Source of the DNA: an uncultured Acholeplasmataceae bacterium
GTDB lineage: Bacteria > Bacillota_I > Bacilli_A > RF39 > UBA660
Assembly (NCBI GenBank): GCA_905203475.1
Contig: CAJKWD010000001.1
Span: forward strand, 1-64,000
Direction: 5' to 3'
Length of the DNA stretch: 64,000 nucleotides
In this document: one piece after another, positions 53,296 through 62,260 of the stretch
Layout of the letters: each line of letters begins with the position of its first letter
Position numbering within the stretch: the first letter of the stretch is position 1
Notes under the pieces: model-generated
Seen by the model: only the letters and a program-made list of their open reading frames with translations
Database searches by the model: none
What the model was told of the DNA's origin: nothing
Program-made: the position numbers and the translations under genes

Positions 53296-54822
53296 TTATA
53301 ATGTTGGCATTGTATTCATTCCCAGTGGTAATCCCACCAAATACCAACCTATTATAATCAATATCCATACAATTGTAAACAATAAAATGGATGGAAATAA
53401 AATCTTTAACGTTCCAAATAATGTAATTTCTTCTTTTCTTTCCGCATTATATTTCTGTAAGAAACCTACCATAATAATGAAATAAACGAAGAAAAGAGAA
53501 ATACTCTTACCAATTCCATCAGCTGCTTTAAATAAGAACTGAGTGAAGTCTGGAGTGATGTTTGCACGCATAAATAATGGAATTACAATTGGAGATAATA
53601 ATGTCCATTTTTCGATATTTCCAGGAATTAAAATACTAGCAATAACAATAATCACAAATACAGCCAAAATTAATGGCATTCCAGAAATTTGTAATGTACT
53701 AATAAAATCAACCAATCTTGTTGTGATAACACTACCTAAATTGGTCCAATTTAAGATGGCTAACATATTAGAAACAAAGAATAATAAAACGAATAAGTAA
53801 CCTACATTCTTAAATTCCTTTGATAACCCTAATCCACAATCTTCTGTAGATTTTAAATTACCAGATATAATTCCATATATAAATGAACATAAGACTAAGA
53901 TAATTGTAATAAATAAGATAATACCTGTATGAAATGGAGCATTCGAACTAAATAATTGTGCGATATATTCTGTTTCATTATGATCTAACAAAGCCCCTGA
54001 ACCAGGTAATCCTGGGATAATCATATAGCCAATCACTAAGGCTATTAAAATAAATAAAACACCACTAATACGAGCTGCAACTTTTGAATCATTATATACT
54101 ACTTCATCATCAATATGACATTTCTTAGGTAGTTTTGGAGCTAAAAATTTAGTAATAATAATCGTACCAAGAAAAGCTAAAACCAAAGTTGATACCGGTC
54201 CAATAATACTTGTTGATAATAAATGAAAAACATAGTTTTCATCAACTGTAGCATTCGCAGCCACTTGTGTTAGCATTCCTAAAGTATAATCATCATAAGT
54301 AAAGATAACATTTGTTCCATAGCCAATACTTGTTCCTAAAAAAGCTGTCATAATTCCTAACATCGGATTCTTACCGGCATATTGATACATGACACCTGCT
54401 AGTGGAATTAATAACATAAAACTATATTCACCAATAATATTAGAAATAATCGATACCAAAAGTAATACAAAAGTTAAAACACTTAAACGAAGTTTCTTTA
54501 ATGGTGAGAATAATTTTTGAAATAGACCACTCGCTGAGCCAATACTAATACCAATTAAAGATAATACTAAATAAGCAAGCGGTTCAAATGTAGTAAATGA
54601 GTTTACAATACTACCAAATAAGAAATGAATACCATCTAGTGAAAAGATATTTTTAACAGTTGTTAAAGATGATTCCAAACTATCGTTTACTATTGTACTT
54701 TTATGCCCTTCAATTCCTAAAACAGAGAATAGAAGACTTACAATCATAATGATAAAAGTCAAAATAACAATTGTAAAAATTGGATTCAAACTTTTTTGTT
54801 TTTTTCTCTTATTTAATTTCAT
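53296..54822 (-). CDS. AbgT-family membrane transporter
   Basis: 508 residues with about 12 membrane helices. The family features are the SGLFQKLFSPLKKL segment after GIGSAS-like SLIGISIGSAS, a large polar loop (about 195-240), and the second repeat with NLGSVITTRLVDFI and ASILIPGNIEKWTLLSPIVIPLF read in parts. AbgT proteins move p-aminobenzoyl-glutamate or act as antimetabolite pumps; the substrate here is uncertain. The ATG at 54822 follows AGGAGG. It sits in an operon with chromosome-partition genes, which is unusual. Confidence 0.8.
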   Translation of the reverse strand: MKLNKRKKQKSLNPIFTIVILTFIIMIVSLLFSVLGIEGHKSTIVNDSLESSLTTVKNIFSLDGIHFLFGSIVNSFTTFEPLAYLVLSLIGISIGSASGLFQKLFSPLKKLRLSVLTFVLLLVSIISNIIGEYSFMLLIPLAGVMYQYAGKNPMLGIMTAFLGTSIGYGTNVIFTYDDYTLGMLTQVAANATVDENYVFHLLSTSIIGPVSTLVLAFLGTIIITKFLAPKLPKKCHIDDEVVYNDSKVAARISGVLFILIALVIGYMIIPGLPGSGALLDHNETEYIAQLFSSNAPFHTGIILFITIILVLCSFIYGIISGNLKSTEDCGLGLSKEFKNVGYLFVLLFFVSNMLAILNWTNLGSVITTRLVDFISTLQISGMPLILAVFVIIVIASILIPGNIEKWTLLSPIVIPLFMRANITPDFTQFLFKAADGIGKSISLFFVYFIIMVGFLQKYNAERKEEITLFGTLKILFPSILLFTIVWILIIIGWYLVGLPLGMNTMPTL

Positions 54823-54833
54823 ATAGCCTCCTA

Positions 54834-55016
54834 TCATTGCAATACTTTCTTCAATTTTCGGTTAAATTCAATACGAGGCATCATAATTGTTCTTCCACAT
54901 TTACGACATTTGATTTTAATATCTGCTCCTACTCGTATAATCTCCCACTCATTTGTTCCGCAAGGATGCTCCTTTTTCATTGTTACAATACTTCCTAATT
55001 TATATTCTTTTTCCAT
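54834..55016 (-). CDS. DUF951 small zinc-ribbon-like protein
   Basis: 60 residues. KLGSIVTMKKEHPCGTNEWEII and IKCRKCGRTIMMPRIEFNRK, read in parts, match DUF951 (YyzM-like). Three Cys (one CG and a CxxC) suggest a metal site. In many Firmicutes it lies beside mscS and ychF near parB, as here. The function is unknown. It overlaps the mscS-like gene by 17 bp. Confidence 0.9.
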   Translation of the reverse strand: MEKEYKLGSIVTMKKEHPCGTNEWEIIRVGADIKIKCRKCGRTIMMPRIEFNRKLKKVLQ

Positions 55017-55839
55017 TATGTACCACCACCTGTGGATATCCCATTTGAATTTTATTTTGATCTAATACTTGTTTTACCTGTTTTCTAATCTCTCTTTGTA
55101 CACCAAAATGTTCTGTTGGAACAGTGTCCACTGTAATACGATATACAAGCCCTTTATCGTTATATTCATTAATACCAAGTAAAGTAACTGTCCCCCTAAT
55201 TTTATCTAATGTATCAGTTAACTTTACACACAAATCTTTTAATACTTGTTCTGCTTTTTCATAATCTTCTTCATATGGAATCGGTATATCAACAATCGCA
55301 AGAGTATTTGATAAATTATAATTAATTACTTCAGTAACAGTACGATTAGAAATAATCTTAACTTCTCCTGTATAAGCACGAATTTGCGTTGTTTTTAAAC
55401 CAATATTGATAACTTCTCCCTCAAAATCACCAACTTCAATCCAATCACCCATACGATATAAGTTGTCTGTAATTATGAAAAATCCAGATACAAAATCTTT
55501 CAATGTATCTTGTAAAGCGAGTCCTAAAACAACTCCAACAGCACCTAAAGAAGCAATAATGGAAGCAGTTGGAATTCCATAAATACCTAAAATAATAATG
55601 ACATCAATTAAAATAATTACATATTTAATAATATTTGTAATCAATGAGACAACTGTAACCGTTCTCTTTTCTTCTTTGGTTTTTAATTTTTTCTTATCAA
55701 TGTGAAAGAAACGATGAACAAAATTCTTGATAATTCCATTTAATAAGATAGAAATACAAACAACTAAAATTGGGCCGACAATTTCTTTTACCATTACCTT
55801 TTCTGAGATTGCATTTAATACATTTAAAATACCTTCCAT
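55000..55839 (-). CDS. Small-conductance mechanosensitive channel (MscS family)
   Basis: 279 residues. Three membrane helices are followed by the pore helix ASLGAVGVVLGLALQDTLKD and FVSGFFIITDN, then the beta domain with DWIEVGDFEGEVINIGLKTT and the alpha-beta C-terminal domain. It releases solutes under hypo-osmotic stress. It corresponds to YyaF-neighbour genes of the Bacillus origin region. It stands 3 bp after parB. Confidence 0.92.
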   Translation of the reverse strand: MEGILNVLNAISEKVMVKEIVGPILVVCISILLNGIIKNFVHRFFHIDKKKLKTKEEKRTVTVVSLITNIIKYVIILIDVIIILGIYGIPTASIIASLGAVGVVLGLALQDTLKDFVSGFFIITDNLYRMGDWIEVGDFEGEVINIGLKTTQIRAYTGEVKIISNRTVTEVINYNLSNTLAIVDIPIPYEEDYEKAEQVLKDLCVKLTDTLDKIRGTVTLLGINEYNDKGLVYRITVDTVPTEHFGVQREIRKQVKQVLDQNKIQMGYPQVVVHNGKRI

Positions 55840-55842
55840 AGA

Positions 55843-56727
55843 TTATGACTCCTTTACTTGAATAATTTCTAAAATTCGATTTAAATCTGCAACATTCGTA
55901 AAATGAATTTCGATCTTTTTATCACGTATACGAACTTTTGTGTCTAATTTATCACGTAATAAATCTTCTGCATATTTATAATCTGACTTCTTTGGAGTCT
56001 CACGACGGTGTATTTTTACTTTTTTCTCAAAAGTTCCTTCTTGAATTTTTTCTTCTACAGCACGTACAGGTAATTTCTTTTCTGTAATTTCATGAGCCAT
56101 CTCTAATATTTGAGACTCATCTTCTAATTTACTTAACGCTCTAGCATGTCCCATCGATAATTTTTCATCATTTACTAAATTTTGAACTTCGTTTGGCAAA
56201 CGTAAAAGTCCTAACATATTTGTCAAATGACTTCTGCTTTTTCCTACTTTTTTTGATAATTCATCTTGTGTTAGATGAAGATGATCAATCATACTCTGGT
56301 ATGCTTTTGCTTCTTCAATTGGACTTAAATTTTCACGCTGTAAATTTTCTAAGAGCGCAATTTCCATCATTTGACTATCAGTAAATGTTCTAATAATAGC
56401 TGGAATCTTAGTCAATCCTGCCATTTTACTAGCACGATAACGACGTTCACCAGCAATAATATCATACCCTTTAATACTTTTCTTTACAATAATTGGTTGA
56501 AATACACCATGTTCTTTAATAGAAGATGCAAGTTCTTGTAAATGTTCTTCATTAAATACAGTACGAGGTTGATATGGATTTGGTCTTAATTCATCAATAT
56601 CAAGTTCTACAATTTCTTCTTTGGGCGTTGTCTCATAAATCTGTTTTTCTAGTTCATTCACATCAATTGCTTCAGAATTAAACAATTGTTCTAAACCCTT
56701 TCCTAGCGCTCTTTTTCTAGTTTCCAT
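55843..56727 (-). CDS. parB: Chromosome partition protein ParB/Spo0J
   Basis: 294 residues. The CTP-binding N-domain has LRPNPYQPRTVFNEEHLQEL and the GERRYRA motif; the helix-turn-helix is LTQDELSKKVGKSRSHLTNM; the C-terminal 50 residues are the dimer domain. It loads at parS and slides as a clamp to organise the origin. The ATG at 56727 lies inside the end of parA; a TTG three codons earlier is possible. Confidence 0.96.
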   Translation of the reverse strand: METRKRALGKGLEQLFNSEAIDVNELEKQIYETTPKEEIVELDIDELRPNPYQPRTVFNEEHLQELASSIKEHGVFQPIIVKKSIKGYDIIAGERRYRASKMAGLTKIPAIIRTFTDSQMMEIALLENLQRENLSPIEEAKAYQSMIDHLHLTQDELSKKVGKSRSHLTNMLGLLRLPNEVQNLVNDEKLSMGHARALSKLEDESQILEMAHEITEKKLPVRAVEEKIQEGTFEKKVKIHRRETPKKSDYKYAEDLLRDKLDTKVRIRDKKIEIHFTNVADLNRILEIIQVKES

Positions 56728-57502
56728 TTCTTTCAATCACTTCCTTTGCAAGATTTAAATAAGCTTCTGTACCTCTACTTTGTGGATCATATACTAAAAT
56801 CGGTTCTCCATGACTTGGTGCTTCTGATAAACGAACTAATCTCGGAATGATTGTATCATAAACACGTTCTTTAAAATAACTTTTAATATCTTCAACAACT
56901 TCTAATCCTAAATTGGTTCTAGAGTCTAACATTGTCAGTAATACCCCTTCAATCGTTAAGTTTGGATTTAAATTCTTTTGTGCTAACATAATTGTATTTA
57001 ATAATTGCATAATTCCTTCCAACGCAAAAAATTCACATTGAACTGGAATAATTACACTATCAGATGCAGTTAAAGCATTCGTTGTCAAAATACCTAAAGA
57101 AGGCGGACAATCAATAATAATAAAATCAAATACATCTCTAATTTCATCAATATGTTTTTTTAACTGTGCTCCTTTTACAAAAGTCGGATCCATTTTACTC
57201 TTATCAATCAGTTCGATATCAGCACCTGCTAAATTGATGGTAGCTGGGATTACATACAAATTTTTAAACTTTGTTTTTACGATAACCTCATCTAATGTTG
57301 CCTCATCAATTATCAAATCATAAATGCTTTTATTAATATCTGCTTTATTAATACCCACTCCTGTTGTTGTGTTTCCCTGGGGGTCTAAATCAATTAATAA
57401 TACTTTCTTTTTTAATACTCCAAGGGATGCAGCTAAATTAATACTTGAAGTTGTTTTTCCAACTCCGCCTTTTTGATTTACAAGCGAAATTACCTTTCCC
57501 AT
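56717..57502 (-). CDS. parA: Chromosome partition ATPase ParA/Soj
   Basis: 261 residues. The deviant Walker A is NQKGGVGKTTSSINLA; DLDPQGNTTTG and FIIIDCPPSLGIL follow. ParA works with ParB in origin segregation and control of DnaA. It overlaps parB by 11 bp and has its own promoter. Confidence 0.97.
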   Translation of the reverse strand: MGKVISLVNQKGGVGKTTSSINLAASLGVLKKKVLLIDLDPQGNTTTGVGINKADINKSIYDLIIDEATLDEVIVKTKFKNLYVIPATINLAGADIELIDKSKMDPTFVKGAQLKKHIDEIRDVFDFIIIDCPPSLGILTTNALTASDSVIIPVQCEFFALEGIMQLLNTIMLAQKNLNPNLTIEGVLLTMLDSRTNLGLEVVEDIKSYFKERVYDTIIPRLVRLSEAPSHGEPILVYDPQSRGTEAYLNLAKEVIERNGN

Positions 57503-57535
57503 AATACCACCATTTTCTAATCATATCTAACTTAT

Positions 57536-57564
57536 ATTGTATCAAAGTTTCTAATCATTGTCCA
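57536..57564 (-). promoter_or_regulatory. Promoter of the parA-parB unit
   Basis: TGGACA (57559-57564), a 17-bp spacer and TACAAT (57536-57541) on the minus strand. Confidence 0.75.
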
Positions 57565-57572
57565 TGTTTCAA

Positions 57573-57597
57573 ATAAAAAAGCAAGAACTTATCTTGC
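57573..57597 (-). terminator. Terminator of the lipoprotein gene
   Basis: GCAAGA/TCTTGC stem (57581-57586 with 57592-57597), then a T run. The TAA stop lies in the 5-nt loop. Confidence 0.85.
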
Positions 57598-58008
57598 AAT
57601 TTTATATTCTACTTTTTTAGCACTCCTTAAATCTTCTGTTACATCTGAAATAATTTGTTTATTATCACCCGGTTCAATACTATCTCCAATATAACCAAGC
57701 GTTTCAATTAACAACTTATTATCTTTGTCATACAGGTTTATTCCAATATTAGTAAGAGTAATTGTCTGGTCTGTTGTATTTTCTACATTGGCAACAATTT
57801 TACTAATACCATCCTTATATGTAATACTAAAACCAGAAATTTTTAATCCCTCTACTGTTTGATCATCTAATGTTGTTACCTTAGACTCTACTGTTTTATT
57901 TTTTTCTTTTGCCGCTTCTTTCTTGTCACAACCACAACCTGTTACAACAAATAAAAGTGCCAATAGACAAACAAATAATTTTGAAAATTTTTCAACGCTT
58001 TTCCTCAT
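57589..58008 (-). CDS. Small lipoprotein with FxLYD-like domain
   Basis: 139 residues. A basic start, a hydrophobic stretch and the lipobox VVTGC (Cys near 25) mark a lipoprotein signal; a charged linker (about 28-50) leads to a beta-sandwich with ISKIVANVENTTDQTITL and INLYDKDNKLL, the FxLYD pattern. It is anchored on the outer face of the membrane. The partner is unknown. It is monocistronic. Confidence 0.85.
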   Translation of the reverse strand: MRKSVEKFSKLFVCLLALLFVVTGCGCDKKEAAKEKNKTVESKVTTLDDQTVEGLKISGFSITYKDGISKIVANVENTTDQTITLTNIGINLYDKDNKLLIETLGYIGDSIEPGDNKQIISDVTEDLRSAKKVEYKIAR

Positions 58009-58037
58009 GATAGAAACCCTCTTTCTATTATATGTAC

Positions 58038-58067
58038 ATTATATCTCATTTGTCTTCTAATAGTCAA
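58038..58067 (-). promoter_or_regulatory. Promoter of the lipoprotein gene
   Basis: TTGACT (58062-58067), an 18-bp spacer and TATAAT (58038-58043) on the minus strand. Confidence 0.7.
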
Positions 58068-58083
58068 TAATTGTTTCTATATT

Positions 58084-58115
58084 TAAAAAGAAAAGAGGAT
58101 TTATTCATCCTCTTT
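58084..58115 (-). terminator. Terminator of ung-tilS-ftsH
   Basis: A 9-bp stem (58092-58100 with 58107-58115), 6-nt loop holding the ftsH TAA stop, then a T-rich tail. Confidence 0.85.
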
Positions 58116-60140
58116 ATCATCTTCTTGTAATAACTTAACTAATGTTTCTTTATCCATATCTTTACTTGCTTCAATATTTCTTTCTTGACATAGCTCATAA
58201 AGAAGTTCTTTACTTAAATCTTGATAAGAAAGTTCTTCAAAGTCAGAAGTCATTGTATCATCATGATTTGGATTTTCATCACCATGATTTTCTTCTTTTT
58301 CTTCTTCTGGCATTTTTCCATGTTCTACTAAATAATCAATTTGTTCTTTTGTAAGCGTTTCATTTTCCAGTAGAGCATTAGCAATTAAATCAAGTAATTT
58401 ACGATTTTCTTTAATGACTTTTTTAGCTTTTTCATAACATTCATTAATAATTTTACGTTGTTCTTGATCGATTTCAAATGCTACTTGGCCTGAAAAATTA
58501 CGACTCTTGTTATAATCTCTACCTAAGAAGACACTACTTTCTTGATGTTCAAATTGAACTGGTCCTAAATCACTCATACCATATTCTGTTACCATAGCAC
58601 GAGCAATTTTTGTGGCTTGTTCAAAATCATTATGAGCTCCTGTTGTTACTTCGTTAAATACGATTTCCTCAGCAACACGGCCACCAAGAAGACCCATAAT
58701 ACGTTCTAATAGTTCTTGCTTTGTAGATAAGTATGTTTCTTCTTTTGGAAGCATTAAATTATATCCACCAGCATTTCCTCTTGGAACAATTGTAATTTTT
58801 TGAACTTCGTTGGCATTATCTAATTTAATACCTAATACCGCATGACCAGCTTCGTGGTATGCAACAGTACGTTTTTCTTTTTCCGTGTATTTATGACTCT
58901 TTTTAGCAGGTCCCATCATAACACGGTCATGAGCTTCATCAATTTCAGACATTGTAATTTGATTTTTATTACGTCTTACTGCTAAGAGTGCAGCTTCGTT
59001 TAATAAGTTTTCCAAGTCAGCTCCACTAAATCCAACTGTTCTTTTAGCAATATTAGCAAGAGAAACATTTGGAGAGAATGTTTTACCTCTTGCATGTACT
59101 TTTAAGATTTCTTCTCTACCTTTTACATCAGGTAAATTAACTGTTACTTGGCGATCAAAACGTCCAGGGCGAAGTAAAGCAGGGTCTAAAACATCGGGAC
59201 GGTTTGTTGCAGCAATGATAATGATTCCTTCATTAGAACCAAACCCATCCATTTCTGTTAATAATTGGTTTAATGTTTGTTCACGTTCATCGTGACCTCC
59301 ACCTAAACCTGCACCTCTTTGACGTCCTACAGCATCGATTTCATCGATAAAAATCAAACATGGTGCATTGTGTTTTGCTTGTTTAAACATATCTCTAACA
59401 CGACTTGCTCCGACTCCGACAAATAATTCAACGAATTCAGAACCACTGATATAATAAAATGGAACATTGGCTTCTCCAGCAACTGCTCGCGCAAGTAATG
59501 TTTTACCTGTTCCTGGAGGACCAACCAATAATACTCCTTTTGGAATACGTGCACCTAAACGTTGGAATTTTTTAGGGCTTTTTAAGAAATCAATTAGTTC
59601 AGCTACTTCTTCTTTTTCTTCATCTAAACCTGCAACATCTTTAAATGTCACCTTCTTATTATCTTCATTTAAACGAGCACGACTACGTCCAAAATCCATA
59701 GACTTATTAGCGCTACCCATTTGTCTTGTAATTAAGAAAAATGCACCACCTACTAAAATAACCATTGGAAGAACATTTACTAAAAATAATAGAAAAGTAC
59801 TAGACTCTGGATCAGAAGATGTATCTAATGTAAATCCTTCTTCTTTTTGAATATTTAAAATTTGTGACATGACATCACTATCTAATGGTACTCTCAAAAA
59901 GAATGATTCATTTTCTTTATATCCTTTCATTGTACCAGAAATTTCATAAACACTTGCACGAGAACGTGGTGTTACTAAAACTTCTTCTACTTTACCTTTA
60001 TTTGCTTGTTCCATAAATTTGTCATACGTTAATACATTCACCTTACGGTTCATTGTATTAAAAAAGTATAGAATTGCAAACATAATAATTAATAATATAA
60101 CATATGGAAATATTCCTTTTTTTATGGCTTTTTTATTCAT
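58101..60140 (-). CDS. ftsH: ATP-dependent zinc metalloprotease FtsH with SAP/Rho_N-like tail
   Basis: 679 residues. Two membrane helices (about 10-28 and 117-138) flank an outer domain. The AAA module has [18 protein letters not shown] near 207, the pore segment [22 protein letters not shown], [14 protein letters not shown] and the arginine finger region. The protease site is HEAGH near 427. After residue 620 an acidic, His/Asn-rich linker leads to a helical unit (about 643-672) with [20 protein letters not shown], which looks like a SAP/HeH/Rho_N nucleic-acid-binding fold, not normal for FtsH. AAGGAGGG precedes the ATG; it overlaps tilS by 8 bp. Confidence 0.95.
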   Translation of the reverse strand: MNKKAIKKGIFPYVILLIIMFAILYFFNTMNRKVNVLTYDKFMEQANKGKVEEVLVTPRSRASVYEISGTMKGYKENESFFLRVPLDSDVMSQILNIQKEEGFTLDTSSDPESSTFLLFLVNVLPMVILVGGAFFLITRQMGSANKSMDFGRSRARLNEDNKKVTFKDVAGLDEEKEEVAELIDFLKSPKKFQRLGARIPKGVLLVGPPGTGKTLLARAVAGEANVPFYYISGSEFVELFVGVGASRVRDMFKQAKHNAPCLIFIDEIDAVGRQRGAGLGGGHDEREQTLNQLLTEMDGFGSNEGIIIIAATNRPDVLDPALLRPGRFDRQVTVNLPDVKGREEILKVHARGKTFSPNVSLANIAKRTVGFSGADLENLLNEAALLAVRRNKNQITMSEIDEAHDRVMMGPAKKSHKYTEKEKRTVAYHEAGHAVLGIKLDNANEVQKITIVPRGNAGGYNLMLPKEETYLSTKQELLERIMGLLGGRVAEEIVFNEVTTGAHNDFEQATKIARAMVTEYGMSDLGPVQFEHQESSVFLGRDYNKSRNFSGQVAFEIDQEQRKIINECYEKAKKVIKENRKLLDLIANALLENETLTKEQIDYLVEHGKMPEEEKEENHGDENPNHDDTMTSDFEELSYQDLSKELLYELCQERNIEASKDMDKETLVKLLQEDDKEDE

Positions 60141-61479
60141 CCAAACCCTCCTTCTTCAAAGAATACCTTAGTATTATATCATACTTTCCATTTTTTGTTC
60201 TATCAAATTTCGTTTTTTTTAGGCCTGGTAACCAAAGTATTTTGCCAGTGGCATCGGTCACAATCGGCCATGTATCACGGAATGATTTTTCAATTTTCTC
60301 ATCTGTAAAAATATCATTTATTTTCTTAGTACCAGATAGACCCTTCACCGTCATGCGATCCCCCGACTTTCTCGTACGCACATAAAGAGGAAGTTCTATT
60401 TCACTCGTATCTAATCGACAAGTAAAATTATCATCTTTCTCTGTTGATTTTACCTTTTCAATCGTATTTCCATTCGGCAACCACAATTGATCATATAGTA
60501 CAAACTGATACGCTTTAAAAGATGGCATCGTATCCGTGAAATATGCTCGTTGATATTCTTTTACCAAAACAATATGTTCTGGCAAAGCAATATGTGAATT
60601 ATTAGTACCATTTAATAAAAAATCAATAATATTGTGTACATGTCTACTTTGGATATGATTTAATCTTCCTTGATAGACTCTTTCTAATAAATATTGAATG
60701 ATTTGTTCTTGCATAAAAGGATCTTCCTTATTCCATAAATTTAAAAACAAAGTACGATCCTGAAATACAGTTCCTTCTTTATTTTGAACCAAATTTCTAA
60801 CATAATGACTACATTCTAATAAAGTCGTACTAAAACTTAAAAATTTCTTATGAACTTGAGGATTTTCTTCTTTTAATTTAGGGACAATATATTTACGATA
60901 TCGATTTCTCGTATAATTATCTTTATAATTACTCATATCTGTAACATAAGAAATTTGATACTGATCAATGTATTTCATTATATCTTCCCTCGTCACAGTA
61001 ATCAAAGGGCGTACTAACACATAATCGCGGATGTTTGTCACCCTTGAAAACCCATGATACCCATATAAAGATGAACCTCTCACGAGTCTCATTAAAATTG
61101 TTTCAATGAGGTCATCACCATGATGTGCAGTCATAAGATAACTAGCATTATATTTATGAATAACTTGTTCAAAAAACTGGTAGCGAATCGTACGGGCTTC
61201 TTGGTGAAAATTAGTATGGTGATATTCTGCAATTTTTAGATATTCAAAAATGATTTGATGTTCTTTACAGTAGGATTCTACAAACTCTTTTTCTTGATCA
61301 CTTTCTACACGAATATTATGATGGACATGAGCACATACAATATTTATATCTTTTTCCTCTTTTAATTTAAGTAATAGATGAAGTAAAGTCATAGAATCAG
61401 GTCCTCCTGATACTGCTACAACAACAGTGTCATGAGGTTTTAATGGTAATGACTGTAAAAATCTTAATACTTCTTTCAT
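60133..61479 (-). CDS. tilS: tRNA(Ile)-lysidine synthetase
   Basis: 448 residues. The PP-loop VVAVSGGPDSMTLLHLLLK near residue 22, followed by AHVHHNIR and MTAHHGDDLIETILMRLVRG, defines TilS. The C-terminal domains include VRTRKSGDRMTVKGLSGTKK. It converts C34 of tRNA-Ile(CAU) to lysidine so AUA codons can be read. The ATG at 61479 is preferred to a GTG three codons upstream. The hpt gene commonly placed between tilS and ftsH is missing. Confidence 0.95.
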   Translation of the reverse strand: MKEVLRFLQSLPLKPHDTVVVAVSGGPDSMTLLHLLLKLKEEKDINIVCAHVHHNIRVESDQEKEFVESYCKEHQIIFEYLKIAEYHHTNFHQEARTIRYQFFEQVIHKYNASYLMTAHHGDDLIETILMRLVRGSSLYGYHGFSRVTNIRDYVLVRPLITVTREDIMKYIDQYQISYVTDMSNYKDNYTRNRYRKYIVPKLKEENPQVHKKFLSFSTTLLECSHYVRNLVQNKEGTVFQDRTLFLNLWNKEDPFMQEQIIQYLLERVYQGRLNHIQSRHVHNIIDFLLNGTNNSHIALPEHIVLVKEYQRAYFTDTMPSFKAYQFVLYDQLWLPNGNTIEKVKSTEKDDNFTCRLDTSEIELPLYVRTRKSGDRMTVKGLSGTKKINDIFTDEKIEKSFRDTWPIVTDATGKILWLPGLKKTKFDRTKNGKYDIILRYSLKKEGLDE

Positions 61480-61481
61480 AA

Positions 61482-62132
61482 TTACCACTGAATCTCTTTC
61501 TCGCCATTTTCCTTTAAATAATGATTAATTTTAGAAAATGGTTTGCTTCCAAAAAAACCACGATATGCAGATAAAGGAGAAGGATGCACACTCTCTATAA
61601 TTTTATGTTGTGGATTGGTAATTAGTACTTTCTTACTGCGCGCATAGCTACCCCAAAAAACAAAAATCACAGGCTTTTCTCGTTCGTTTAATTTAGAAAT
61701 AATTGCATCTGTAAATTGTTCCCAACCATGATTTTGATGAGATAAAGGACGATCCATTTGTACAGACATAATAGAGTTTAACAAAAGAACTCCTTGTTGT
61801 GCCCAATCAGTTAAATCATTGTTTTCACGATGAATATGTAAGTCACTTTCTAGTTCTTTAAATATATTATCTAAAGAAGGTGGTCTTTTACACCCTTCTT
61901 GTACAGAAAAAGAAAGGCCATGTGCTTCTCCAATACCATGATAAGGATCTTGTCCTAAAATGACAACCTTTACTTCATCATAATCGGTATAACGTAATGC
62001 ATTAAAAATATTTTTATATTCTGGAAAACATCTTTTTGTCGCATATTCATGCTTTACAAATGTTCCAAGTTTACGAAAATAATCTTTTTTCATTTCATCT
62101 TTTAAAATAATATCCCACTTCTTGTTAATCAT
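61482..62132 (-). CDS. ung: Uracil-DNA glycosylase
   Basis: 216 residues, family 1. GQDPYHG carries the catalytic Asp62, LLNSIMSVQ is the uracil pocket, and HPSPLSAYRGFFGS holds the catalytic His. It removes uracil from DNA. It lies 2 bp before the tilS start and is first of the ung-tilS-ftsH unit. Confidence 0.97.
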   Translation of the reverse strand: MINKKWDIILKDEMKKDYFRKLGTFVKHEYATKRCFPEYKNIFNALRYTDYDEVKVVILGQDPYHGIGEAHGLSFSVQEGCKRPPSLDNIFKELESDLHIHRENNDLTDWAQQGVLLLNSIMSVQMDRPLSHQNHGWEQFTDAIISKLNEREKPVIFVFWGSYARSKKVLITNPQHKIIESVHPSPLSAYRGFFGSKPFSKINHYLKENGEKEIQW

Positions 62133-62155
62133 ATATCAAAATTCCTTTCAGATAT

Positions 62156-62185
62156 ATGATAACACAAAGTAATGGATGGGTGCAA
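62156..62185 (-). promoter_or_regulatory. Promoter of ung-tilS-ftsH
   Basis: TTGCAC (62180-62185), an 18-bp spacer and TATCAT (62156-62161) with an extended TG. Confidence 0.5.
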
Positions 62186-62234
62186 AAAAAGAGAAAAAAG
62201 TAAACATATACTTTAATTTATGTCTATTTGTGTC

Positions 62235-62260
62235 AAAAAAAAGAGACTACTTGTCTCTTT
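62235..62260 (-). terminator. Terminator of the GNAT fusion gene
   Basis: AAAGAGAC/GTCTCTTT stem (62240-62247 with 62253-62260), then a T run. The TAG stop begins in the stem and ends in the loop. Confidence 0.88.
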
